Part shown: positions 26,171-32,985 of the stretch, in pieces
Layout of the letters: every line of letters begins with the position of its first letter
Numbering within the stretch: the first letter of the stretch is position 1
Notes under the pieces: model-generated
Told to the model about the DNA's origin: nothing
The model's database searches: none
What the model saw: the letters and a program-made list of their open reading frames with translations, nothing else
Assembly (NCBI GenBank): GCA_038251625.1
Contig: JBBSBE010000010.1
Location: 1-53,218 of the forward strand
DNA from: JBBQXK01 sp038251625
GTDB taxonomy: Bacteria > Pseudomonadota > Alphaproteobacteria > Rhodobacterales > Rhodobacteraceae
DNA length: 53,218 nt
Reading direction: 5' to 3'
Translations under genes and position numbers: made by a program

Positions 26171-26703
26171 TCACCCTCGGCCTCACCCCGTTGCTGGAAA
26201 CCGAACGGCTGCGCCTGCGCGCGCCCGGCCCGCAGGATTGGCTGGCAGCACTGGCCTTCTACCGCGCGCCCCGGTCCCGCTTCATCCGCGACGGGGTGGA
26301 CCTGACCGATGGCCAGTGCTGGCGCGCCTGGTGCCATATCGTCGGCTCCTGGGTGCTGCGCGGCTACGGCTCTTTCGTCATCACCCTGAAAGGTTCGGAC
26401 GATGCCATCGGCCTTTCCGGCCCCTGGCACCCCATCGACTGGCCCGAACCCGAGATCGGCTGGACGCTCTGGCGCGACGAAGTGGAAGGCAAGGGCTACG
26501 CCTTCGAGGCAGCCGCCGCCACCCGCGCCCATGCCTTCCGCGATCTTGGCTGGAAAACCGCCGTCAGCTATATCGACCCGCCCAATGCCCGATCTGTCGC
26601 GCTGGCCGAACGACTGGGCGCCGCGCTGGACCGTGATGCGCCCTTCCCCGGGGAAGGCCCTTGCCTTGTCTACCGCCACCCCCGGCCGGAGGCATCCGCA
26701 TGA
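26167..26703 (+). CDS. GNAT N-acetyltransferase 4 of 6
   Basis: 178 residues; L-E-T-E-R-L-R-L-R-A-P, the shared block G-P-W-H-P-I-D-W-P-E, acetyl-CoA loop E-G-K-G-Y-A-F-E-A-A, Y-I-D-P-P-N-A-R-S-V-A-L-A-E-R-L-G-A, ending V-Y-R-H-P. It is very close to member 5: 29 consecutive nucleotides (26419-26447) are identical to 26946-26974. That points to a recent duplication or gene conversion. ATGA overlaps on both sides. Confidence 0.88.
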   Translation: MITLGLTPLLETERLRLRAPGPQDWLAALAFYRAPRSRFIRDGVDLTDGQCWRAWCHIVGSWVLRGYGSFVITLKGSDDAIGLSGPWHPIDWPEPEIGWTLWRDEVEGKGYAFEAAAATRAHAFRDLGWKTAVSYIDPPNARSVALAERLGAALDRDAPFPGEGPCLVYRHPRPEASA

Positions 26704-27230
26704 TCGCGCTGTCCGGCACCCCCACACTTGCCACCGCGCGGCTGACTTTGCGCGCACCGCAGGCCGGCGATTGGCCGCACTGGCGCGGGTTCGCCATGTC
26801 GAACCGCGCGCGCTACAGCACTGGCGTCTGCGATGAGGCCAAGGCCTGGCGCGCGTTTTGCCATGTGGCGGGCATGTGGGCGATGCGCGGCTATGGCAGT
26901 TTCGTGTTCCACGCGACCGGCAGCGACACGCCATTGGGCATGTGCGGCCCCTGGCACCCCATCGACTGGCCCGAGCGCGAAATCGGCTGGACCGTCTGGA
27001 CGGACGGGGCCGAGGGCAAAGGCTATGCGTTCGAGGCCGCGAACGCGGCGCGCGCCTATGCCTTCGACGTGCTGGGATGGGATACGGCCGTCAGCTACAT
27101 CGACCCCGCCAATGCCCGGTCCGTCACCCTCGCCCGCCGTCTGGGCGCGGTCGAGGACCCGGACGCGGCCTATCCGGCGCATAACGACCCGACACGGGTG
27201 TTCCGACACCCCAAGGGGGCCGCCGCATGA
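26700..27230 (+). CDS. GNAT N-acetyltransferase 5 of 6
   Basis: 176 residues; L-A-T-A-R-L-T-L-R-A-P, G-P-W-H-P-I-D-W-P-E shared with member 4, acetyl-CoA loop E-G-K-G-Y-A-F-E-A-A, V-S-Y-I-D-P-A-N-A-R-S-V-T-L-A-R-R-L-G-A, ending V-F-R-H-P. The acidic and aromatic residues around the putative substrate pocket differ from member 4 while the cofactor half is nearly the same. ATGA overlaps on both sides. Function unknown beyond acetyl-CoA-dependent N-acetylation. Confidence 0.88.
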   Translation: MIALSGTPTLATARLTLRAPQAGDWPHWRGFAMSNRARYSTGVCDEAKAWRAFCHVAGMWAMRGYGSFVFHATGSDTPLGMCGPWHPIDWPEREIGWTVWTDGAEGKGYAFEAANAARAYAFDVLGWDTAVSYIDPANARSVTLARRLGAVEDPDAAYPAHNDPTRVFRHPKGAAA

Positions 27231-27748
27231 CCCCCGTACTGACCCCATTACTGACCACAGCGCGCCTGGTGCTGCGCGGGCCCGAGGCGGGCGACTGGCC
27301 CGCCTATCTGGCCTATCGCCGCTCGCCCCGCTCCACGCTGGGAACCAACCCGGCGACGGGCGAGATCTGGATGAATTTCGCCGCGTTCTTGGGGCATTGG
27401 CAACTGCGCGGCTTTGGCCGCTTCATCATCGTCGACCGCGTCTCGGGGGGGGCTATCGGCCATGTCGGCCCCTTCTTCCCCGAAGGCTGGCAGGAACCGG
27501 AACTGACCTGGACCCTCTGGGACGGTGCCCGCGAAGGACAGGGGATCGCCTTTGAAGCCGCCGCCGCCGCGCGCGACCATGCCTTTCGCGATCTGGGCTG
27601 GAAAACGGCAGTCAGTTATATCGACCCCGCCAACACGCGGTCGCAGGCGCTGGCCCGCCGCCTTGGCGCGGTCCATGAACGCACCGATCCGGGCCACGCC
27701 AAGCCCTTCCAGATCTGGCGCCACCCCCTGCCTGAAAGGATCGCCTGA
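27227..27748 (+). CDS. GNAT N-acetyltransferase 6 of 6
   Basis: 173 residues; L-T-T-A-R-L-V-L-R-G-P, G-P-F-F-P-E-G-W-Q-E-P-E-L-T-W-T, acetyl-CoA loop E-G-Q-G-I-A-F-E-A-A, then G-W-K-T-A-V-S-Y-I-D-P-A-N-T-R-S shared almost exactly with member 4. Ends Q-I-W-R-H-P-L. The 5' end overlaps member 5 by ATGA; the 3' end overlaps the chorismate mutase start by one base (TGATG). It closes the array. Confidence 0.88.
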   Translation: MTPVLTPLLTTARLVLRGPEAGDWPAYLAYRRSPRSTLGTNPATGEIWMNFAAFLGHWQLRGFGRFIIVDRVSGGAIGHVGPFFPEGWQEPELTWTLWDGAREGQGIAFEAAAAARDHAFRDLGWKTAVSYIDPANTRSQALARRLGAVHERTDPGHAKPFQIWRHPLPERIA

Positions 27749-28041
27749 TGGATACCGAAACCCGCGCGGCAGACCTCTTGCGCGATCACCGCGCCTCGAT
27801 CGACCGGCTGGATGCGATCCTCGTCTATACGCTGGCCGAGCGGTTCAAGCACACGCAATCGGTGGGGCGGCTCAAGGCAGAACACGCCCTGCCACCTTCC
27901 GACCCCGCACGCGAGGCGCGGCAGATCGAACGGCTGGAGCGGTTGGCCGCCGAGGCCGATCTTGACCCCGCCTTCGCCAAGAAATTCCTGACCTTCATCA
28001 TATCGGAAGTCATCAGGCATCACGAACGACTGCAGAAATGA
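27748..28041 (+). CDS. chorismate mutase, AroQ class, monofunctional
   Basis: A 97-residue all-helical protein of the CM_2 family: R-A-S-I-D-R-L-D-A-I-L-V-Y-T-L-A-E-R-F, then V-G-R-L-K-A-E-H, A-R-E-A-R-Q-I-E-R-L and a final helix with I-I-S-E-V-I-R-H-H. It converts chorismate to prephenate for Phe/Tyr synthesis in the cytosol, as a dimer. It is coupled to the last GNAT gene by a one-base overlap and followed by a palindromic hairpin before rpsP. Its position between ffh and rpsP is, as I recall, usual in Rhodobacteraceae, so it marks the ancestral order around the GNAT array. Confidence 0.88.
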   Translation: MDTETRAADLLRDHRASIDRLDAILVYTLAERFKHTQSVGRLKAEHALPPSDPAREARQIERLERLAAEADLDPAFAKKFLTFIISEVIRHHERLQK

Positions 28042-28048
28042 CCCCTTC

Positions 28049-28072
28049 GTAGGGTGGGTACACCCACCCTAC
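28049..28072. terminator. perfect palindromic hairpin between chorismate mutase and rpsP
   Basis: GTAGGGTGGGT (28049-28059), AC, ACCCACCCTAC (28062-28072): 11-bp arms with a 2-base centre, 7 bp after the chorismate mutase stop and 26 bp before rpsP. There is no T-run, so it may be an RNA-processing or attenuation hairpin or a dispersed repeat rather than a true terminator. Confidence 0.5.
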
Positions 28073-28098
28073 CCCCTGCCATCCAAAGGAGAAATGAC

Positions 28099-28461
28099 AT
28101 GGCAATGAAGATCCGACTGGCCCGCGGCGGCTCGAAGAAGCGCCCGCACTATTCCATCGTGGCAACCGACAGCCGCATGCCGCGCGATGGACGCTTCCTT
28201 GAAAAGCTGGGCACCTACGACCCGCTCTTGGCCAAGGACGACGAGAACCGCGTCAGGATGAACATGGATCGCGTGTCCCATTGGCTGGGCCTTGGCGCGC
28301 AGCCGACCGACCGCGTTGCCCGTTTCCTCGAAGCGGCGGGCGTGGCCCCGAAGAAGGCGCGGTCCAACCCGAAGTCCGCCGTTCCGGGCAAGGCGATGGC
28401 CGAACGTGCCGCCAAGAAGGCCGCCCGTGCCGAGGCCCCGGCGGAAGCCGTGGAAGAGTAA
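28099..28461 (+). CDS. rpsP: 30S ribosomal protein S16
   Basis: 120 residues. The S16 core M-A-M-K-I-R-L-A-R-G-G-S-K-K-R-P is followed by Y-S-I-V-A-T-D-S-R-M-P-R-D-G-R-F-L-E-K-L-G-T-Y-D-P-L. A basic Ala/Lys/Glu tail (residues about 86-120) makes it longer than the E. coli protein, as usual in Alphaproteobacteria. It is essential for 30S assembly. AAAGGAG precedes the ATG at 28099. It begins the rpsP-rimM-(membrane protein)-trmD block. Confidence 0.97.
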   Translation: MAMKIRLARGGSKKRPHYSIVATDSRMPRDGRFLEKLGTYDPLLAKDDENRVRMNMDRVSHWLGLGAQPTDRVARFLEAAGVAPKKARSNPKSAVPGKAMAERAAKKAARAEAPAEAVEE

Positions 28462-28471
28462 GGGCACCGGC

Positions 28472-28981
28472 ATGGCGCCCCAGGATCGCATCTGCGTGGG
28501 CGCCATCGCGGGCGCTTTCGGCGTGGCGGGCGAGGTGCGGCTGAAAAGCTTTTGCGCCGACCCCGCCGCCATCGCCACCTACGGCCCGCTCTGGACCGAA
28601 GATGGCAGCCGCAGCTTTGCCGTGCGTCTGACCCGCCCCGTTGCGGGCGGGCTTGGCGCGCGCATCGCGGGCGTCGCCACGAAAGAGGCGGCTGATGCCC
28701 TGAAGGGCGTGGCCCTTTACGCCGACAGGACGCGCCTGCCGTCCCTGCCGGATGACGAATTTTACCACGCCGATCTGATCGGCCTTGCCGTCCACGATAC
28801 TGGTGGGGCGCTCATTGGCCGGGTCGCCGCCGTTCACAACCATGGTGCGGGCGATCTGATCGAGGTTGCCCTCCCGTCCCCCGCCGCCCCGCTTCTTTTG
28901 CCCTTCACCCGCGCGGTCATCCCCACGGTCGATCTGGCACTGCGCCGCATCGTGGCCGACCCGCCCGAGGGGCTGGACTAA
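28472..28981 (+). CDS. rimM: 16S rRNA processing protein RimM
   Basis: 169 residues. The RimM N-terminal beta-barrel domain starts I-C-V-G-A-I-A-G-A-F-G-V-A-G-E-V-R-L-K-S-F. The PRC-barrel domain includes the conserved E-F-Y-H-A-D-L-I-G-L motif and ends P-F-T-R-A-V-I-P-T-V-D. It assists maturation of the 30S head and binds S19. The gene starts 10 bp after rpsP and is clearly co-transcribed. The frame extends upstream inside rpsP, but the ATG at 28472 gives the family's normal start. Confidence 0.95.
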   Translation: MAPQDRICVGAIAGAFGVAGEVRLKSFCADPAAIATYGPLWTEDGSRSFAVRLTRPVAGGLGARIAGVATKEAADALKGVALYADRTRLPSLPDDEFYHADLIGLAVHDTGGALIGRVAAVHNHGAGDLIEVALPSPAAPLLLPFTRAVIPTVDLALRRIVADPPEGLD

Positions 28982-29033
28982 AAACACGCCCCGGCGCACT
29001 CTGTGCCCGGTCCTAAAAAGGGAAGCCGCCCCC

Positions 29034-29939
29034 ATGATCCCGCGCCACAGATTGTTGCAGATCGTCACGCTGCTGTTGTACCTCGGCCCGCTTCTGGCGG
29101 GTGCGGCACTGCAGGGGTTTGCGGTCATCCCCGCGTTCGTGGCGCTTTTCGTGATCTGGCAGATCATCATGCGCCCTTCGGATTGGCCGCGACGCGCGTC
29201 CGACTGGACCGGGGACGGCGTGATCGCGGGCGCGCTGGCGCGGGTCTTGCTGATGGTGGTGCTGGTGGCGGTCTGCTACGGCCTTGGCCGCGGCCTTTCG
29301 GGTGCGATGGGCTCTGCCCTTGCCTTGCCCTCGGGCCTGCCTATCCTGATGTCTTTCCTGTCCATCCCGCTGGCCCGCCTGCTATGGAACCCCGCCGAGG
29401 CGATCGCGATGGACAGTTTTCTGGACGACGCGATCGCGCGCATCGAGGGCGGCGCCTCGCCCGATGCCGCGCATATCGCGGAAGGTGAGGCGCTGGCGCA
29501 GCGTCTGATCGAGCCGCTGGCCGGTTTCCCCGCCGACACGCCGCCCGAAACCATCGCCTCGCACCTGCGGGCCATGGCCACGCAGGTGGACGATGGCCGC
29601 TTGCGCGCGGCCCTGTTGGCACGGGTGGGGCAGGGCGATGCGCCGGCCCCCCTTGTCATGGCGCTGGCCCTGCATGCCTCGGACCCCCGGCTGATCGAGG
29701 TGCTGGGCGCCGAGGACACGGCGCGTGCCTTTGATGCCCTGCCCGATCACCCCGGCGCTGTGGCGGTCTTTGCCAGCCGCACTGCCGCGGCGCTGGCGGC
29801 GGATGCCGATCTCAGGGGCGGCTTCCCGCCTGCCGAAAGCCTGATGGCGCGTGCCACCCGTCTGGCGGGAACGGAAGCAGAAGACCCGCTGCGCGCGTTG
29901 ATCGCCACCACATCGCGCACCACATCGGGCACTGCCTGA
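29034..29939 (+). CDS. membrane protein of unknown function between rimM and trmD
   Basis: A 301-residue protein with three to four N-terminal hydrophobic helices (about residues 9-45, 62-88 and 95-115). A soluble, Ala-rich helical region follows, which may bind proteins; no catalytic motif is visible. It sits inside the rimM-trmD operon, 52 bp after rimM and 5 bp before trmD. Its expression is therefore tied to translation genes. I do not recognise a named family. The ATG at 29034 is the first that does not overlap rimM heavily and lies directly before the first helix. Confidence 0.75.
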   Translation: MIPRHRLLQIVTLLLYLGPLLAGAALQGFAVIPAFVALFVIWQIIMRPSDWPRRASDWTGDGVIAGALARVLLMVVLVAVCYGLGRGLSGAMGSALALPSGLPILMSFLSIPLARLLWNPAEAIAMDSFLDDAIARIEGGASPDAAHIAEGEALAQRLIEPLAGFPADTPPETIASHLRAMATQVDDGRLRAALLARVGQGDAPAPLVMALALHASDPRLIEVLGAEDTARAFDALPDHPGAVAVFASRTAAALAADADLRGGFPPAESLMARATRLAGTEAEDPLRALIATTSRTTSGTA

Positions 29940-29944
29940 CCGCG

Positions 29945-30736
29945 ATGTCCGACGCCCCGAAATCGCATGGCCGCCTCAGCATTGCGGCCTCGGCGACGCC
30001 GCGCGAACTGATCACGCGCCCGGTCGTGGCCGGCGCGTTCGAGGCGCGGGTAATCACCCTTTTACCCGAGGCGTTTCCCGGCACGCTTGGCCTGTCGCTG
30101 ACCGGCAAGGCGCTGGAATCGGGCGCCTGGCGCCTGACCCCCATTCCCCTGCGCCCCTTCGGCGAGGGCCGCCACCGCAACGTCGATGACACACCCGCAG
30201 GCGGCGGCGCGGGCATGGTGCTGCGCGCCGATGTCGTGTCGCGCGCGCTCGATGCCGCTGACGCGGGCCTGCCGCGCGCCGACTGGCCGGTGATCTATCT
30301 CTCGCCGCGCGGCGCGCCCTTTACCCAAGCCACCGCCCGCAGGCTGGCGTCCGGCAAGGGCCTGACGATGCTGTGCGGCCGGTTCGAAGGCGTGGACCAG
30401 CGCGTGCTCGAGGCTTATGGCGTCGAGGAAATCTCGCTGGGCGATTTCGTCCTGACGGGGGGCGAGATCGCCGCGCAGGCCATGCTGGATGCCGTGATCC
30501 GCCTGCGCCCCGGCGTCCTTGGCAACGCCGCCTCGACCGAGGAGGAAAGCTTTTCGGCGGGCTTGCTGGAATACCCGCAATACACCAAACCCCCCGTCTG
30601 GCAGGGGCGCGAGATCCCGCAGGTTCTGCTCAGCGGCCACCACGGCGATATCGCCAGATGGCGGCGCGCCGAGGCCGAGCGGATCACGGCTGAGCGGCGG
30701 CCCGATCTTTGGCCCGCGCCGTCCGAGGGCGAATAA
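29945..30736 (+). CDS. trmD: tRNA (guanine37-N1)-methyltransferase TrmD
   Basis: 263 residues. SPOUT methyltransferase with the trefoil-knot SAM site: I-Y-L-S-P-R-G, L-C-G-R-F-E-G-V-D-Q-R-V, and G-D-F-V-L-T-G-G-E-I-A-A. Also G-G-G-A-G-M-V-L-R near the N-terminal part and Y-P-Q-Y-T-K-P in the flexible linker. It methylates G37 of tRNAs to prevent frameshifting. About 20 residues before the usual start (M-S-D-A-P-K-S-H) form an N-terminal extension; an internal start is possible, but no better ribosome binding site is seen. The gene ends 42 bp before the putative rplS promoter. Confidence 0.95.
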   Translation: MSDAPKSHGRLSIAASATPRELITRPVVAGAFEARVITLLPEAFPGTLGLSLTGKALESGAWRLTPIPLRPFGEGRHRNVDDTPAGGGAGMVLRADVVSRALDAADAGLPRADWPVIYLSPRGAPFTQATARRLASGKGLTMLCGRFEGVDQRVLEAYGVEEISLGDFVLTGGEIAAQAMLDAVIRLRPGVLGNAASTEEESFSAGLLEYPQYTKPPVWQGREIPQVLLSGHHGDIARWRRAEAERITAERRPDLWPAPSEGE

Positions 30737-30778
30737 CATCCGGGGGTCTGCGGGTGCGCCCTGCCGCCCTGCCGCCCC

Positions 30779-30807
30779 TTGACCGGCCCCCGTACCGCCC
30801 CTATACC
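30779..30807 (+). promoter_or_regulatory. putative sigma-70 promoter for rplS-rpmE
   Basis: TTGACC (30779-30784), exactly 17 bases, TATACC (30802-30807), in the gap after trmD. Start of transcription is expected near 30814, giving rplS a leader of about 220 nt. Confidence 0.65.
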
Positions 30808-30813
30808 CCGCCC

Positions 30814-31033
30814 GTCCGAGGCTCGCATGAGTCGACCGGGCCCATTTCCTATTGCCGATGCTCATGCCTTCTCCGGCGCGGGCGGCAACGGGGGGCGGCA
30901 CCAAAAGCACGCGCGCCTGATCTCTGGCGGGCATGTCCTTGCGAAAGCGGTGGCATGGACCCGGTGGCAGACCAAAGCTCTCTGGCGCCATCACCTCCGC
31001 GGGCAAACCGTGGGCATGGAAAGGACAAGGCGC
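30814..31033 (+). promoter_or_regulatory. long 5' leader of rplS-rpmE, possible ribosomal-protein autoregulatory RNA
   Basis: About 220 nt separate the predicted transcription start from the rplS ATG. The last 120 nt contain repeated short elements: GGTGGCA occurs twice (about 30948 and 30962), and GCATG recurs followed by GTCC, GAC and GAAAGGAC. They also contain segments able to pair (GGTG with CACC near 30990). The frame of rplS stays open through the leader, but this peptide shows no family resemblance. I infer a structured leader; I cannot match it to a named motif. Confidence 0.35.
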
Positions 31034-31408
31034 ATGAACCTCATCGCGCAGATCGAGGCCGAGCAGATCGCGGCCCTCGGCAAGACGATCCCGGATTTCA
31101 AGGCGGGCGATACCGTCCGCGTCGGCTACAAGGTCACCGAAGGCACCCGCAGCCGGGTGCAGGCCTATGAAGGCGTCTGCATCGCCCGCAACGGCGGCAG
31201 CACCATCGCGGCCTCCTTCACCGTGCGCAAGATCAGCTTCGGCGAAGGGGTGGAGCGTGTGTTCCCGCTCTACTCCACCAACATCGAAAGCATTGATGTG
31301 GTCCGCCGCGGCAAGGTGCGCCGTGCGAAGCTTTACTACCTGCGCGCCCGTCGTGGCAAATCGGCCCGCATCGCCGAACAGACCAATTACAAAGAGAAGG
31401 CGGAGTAA
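31034..31408 (+). CDS. rplS: 50S ribosomal protein L19
   Basis: 124 residues with the L19 signatures D-F-K-A-G-D-T-V-R-V-G-Y-K-V-T-E-G, Q-A-Y-E-G-V-C-I-A-R, F-T-V-R-K-I-S-F-G-E-G-V-E-R-V-F-P-L-Y-S and R-R-A-K-L-Y-Y-L-R. It sits at the 30S-50S interface. The ATG at 31034 (M-N-L-I-A-Q-I-E) is the correct family start although the frame is open much further upstream. rpmE follows after 5 bp. Confidence 0.96.
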   Translation: MNLIAQIEAEQIAALGKTIPDFKAGDTVRVGYKVTEGTRSRVQAYEGVCIARNGGSTIAASFTVRKISFGEGVERVFPLYSTNIESIDVVRRGKVRRAKLYYLRARRGKSARIAEQTNYKEKAE

Positions 31409-31413
31409 GCGCC

Positions 31414-31635
31414 ATGAGAAAAGGCATCCACCCCGAGTATCACACCATTGAGGTCAAAATGACCGATGGCACCGTGTTCCAGACCAAATCGACCTGGGGC
31501 AAGGAAGGCGACAAGATGTCGCTCGATATCGACCCGCTGGCCCACCCCGCCTGGACCGGCGGCAACGCCAAGCTGATGGATACCGGCGGCCGCGTGTCGA
31601 AATTCAAGAACAAATACGCAGGCCTCGGCTTCTGA
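31414..31635 (+). CDS. rpmE: 50S ribosomal protein L31, zinc-free type
   Basis: 73 residues: M-R-K-G-I-H-P-E-Y-H then S-T-W-G-K-E-G and H-P-A-W-T-G-G, ending K-F-K-N-K-Y. The four cysteines of the zinc-binding form are absent, as in many Alphaproteobacteria, so this L31 should not depend on zinc. Co-transcribed with rplS and closed by a strong terminator. Confidence 0.95.
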   Translation: MRKGIHPEYHTIEVKMTDGTVFQTKSTWGKEGDKMSLDIDPLAHPAWTGGNAKLMDTGGRVSKFKNKYAGLGF

Positions 31636-31657
31636 TCGCCGCCTGCCCGTACTGCGA

Positions 31658-31687
31658 AACGCCGCCCCCCGGGGCGGCGTTTTTTTT
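31658..31687 (+). terminator. Rho-independent terminator after rpmE
   Basis: AACGCCGCCCC (31658-31668) pairs with GGGGCGGCGTT (31671-31681) and runs into eight T (31680-31687). It is the end of the translation operon. Confidence 0.92.
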
Positions 31688-31837
31688 GGGGATGCGCGCC
31701 GATCGGGAGGGTCCGCGTAGAGCGCGAACCGGCACCCATATTCAATCCATTTTGTGTCTTCCGGCCCTCAGCCTTCGCAAGGATTGTCACAAGATCTCTG
31801 GCTGGTATGTTGAAGGATATGTCGAAGGAGATTGATG

Positions 31838-32047
31838 ATGGCCAAGTTTGACTGGCATTCTGACGAAATAGACCGCGCAACACCTGTTACCGAAAATTAT
31901 AGGTCAACGCAGAATGTTCGGCGCTTCATGAGGTCTCAATGCGGTGATGACTTCAAGCTAGACCGATCATTCATGCACTGGATCAAGGACGGCAAACCCA
32001 AGACCATGGGCGATGTGGCTGACGAGTGGGTCAGACGACATTCCTGA
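31838..32047 (+). CDS. small DUF6434-type protein, low GC
   Basis: 69 residues: F-D-W-H-S-D-E-I-D-R-A-T-P-V-T-E-N-Y, R-S-T-Q-N-V-R-R-F, W-I-K-D-G-K-P-K-T-M-G-D-V-A-D-E-W. This is the pattern I associate with DUF6434/SAP-like domains, so a nucleic-acid contact is possible but unproven. By hand count the gene is 50 % GC, against about 65-68 % around it, and uses A/T-ending codons (AAA, AAT, TAT, AGG), which suggests later acquisition. GAAGGAG lies just upstream; the ATG at 31838 has better spacing than that at 31835. Confidence 0.65.
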   Translation: MAKFDWHSDEIDRATPVTENYRSTQNVRRFMRSQCGDDFKLDRSFMHWIKDGKPKTMGDVADEWVRRHS

Positions 32048-32216
32048 AAGGCCATTGAAGAAACCGGCGAGCAGCCGTGTCCGCTCGCCCCCCAAACCCG
32101 CCCCTCACGCATCCCAACCCCACCCTTCCCCAACCGCCTGTCGAAATCCCGCCCCCGCCTTCGTCCTTGGCGTACGGGGGGAGCATCCCCTCCCCCCTCA
32201 ACCAAGGAGCCAACCC

Positions 32217-32795
32217 ATGCGTACCCTCTGCCTCGCCGCCCTCGCGGCCCTCAGCCTTACCCATCCCGCCGCCGCCGACACCGCTGATGCGGCCACGCTG
32301 CAATCGCTGTCCGGTACCTTCACAAGCCCCGCCCCCGAACCCTGGTACGGGGGCTTCGGCACCCGCGAATTCGTGCTGGCGAACGGCCAATGGATGCTGA
32401 TCTTCACCCATGCGCTCGATCCCGCGATGACCATGCGCACCTTTCAGTTCCGCACAGGCGGGGGCTATTCCGTCGGCGGCCCATCGCAGGATGTGCCCGG
32501 CGCCTACCGCACCGCCTTTGCCGAAGACTGGAAGCACGTCACCCTGATGGCCACCGACGCAGGCTTGGTCGCCGCAATGGGCATGGCCGACTGCGCCCTC
32601 ACCCCAAACCTTGAAACCGACATCTCCACCCCCGGCTGCGCCGCGTGGCGCCCGGTGGCCGCCTGTGGCACCGACCATGATCTGCTTGCCCTCGATGAGA
32701 CGGGTCTGCGCTTCGGCGTCCGACCCGCCGACAACGACATGTGCACCGAGGACAAGACGCCGAAAGCGCTTTTGCCCGCTGTCCAGCGCCGCTAG
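32217..32795 (+). CDS. secreted/periplasmic protein of unknown function
   Basis: 192 residues starting with a signal peptide (MRTLCLAALAALSLTHPAAA, cleavage before D-T-A-D). The mature part has W-Y-G-G-F-G-T-R-E-F-V-L-A-N-G-Q-W, beta-rich segments and four cysteines (C-A-L, P-G-C-A-A-W, V-A-A-C-G-T, M-C-T-E-D) that could form two disulphides in the periplasm. AAGGAG precedes the ATG. I do not recognise the family. The upstream 169 bp are C-rich on the plus strand and hold no other gene. Confidence 0.65.
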   Translation: MRTLCLAALAALSLTHPAAADTADAATLQSLSGTFTSPAPEPWYGGFGTREFVLANGQWMLIFTHALDPAMTMRTFQFRTGGGYSVGGPSQDVPGAYRTAFAEDWKHVTLMATDAGLVAAMGMADCALTPNLETDISTPGCAAWRPVAACGTDHDLLALDETGLRFGVRPADNDMCTEDKTPKALLPAVQRR

Positions 32796-32985
32796 ATCCC
32801 ACCGGCCCCCTTCGCCAAGAAGGGGGCCTGCGCGCGGGGGCAATGCGGCCGGCCGATCCATCGCAGCGCCTTCGACCGTTCATTCTGCGCCACGCTTGGG
32901 CAGCCTTGTGCCGAAGAGGGCTTCCCCTTTTCGCCCGCGCTTGACATTAGAAGGCGAGGGGAATTGCGGGCAGGGTGGCACGAAT

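Noticed and set aside
24625..27748. gene-array interpretation as a recent mobile insertion
   Set aside because: The genes match their surroundings in GC and codon use, the overlaps with ffh and chorismate mutase are exact, and no terminal repeats or integrase are present; stepwise tandem duplication fits better.
30779..31033. N-terminal extension of L19 (frame open upstream of 31034)
   Set aside because: L19 starts at M-N-L-I-A-Q-I-E in the family; the extension has no similarity and overlaps the putative promoter.
32941..32946. TTGACA as -35 box for mipZ
   Set aside because: No acceptable -10 hexamer lies 15-18 bases downstream, so I do not call a promoter.
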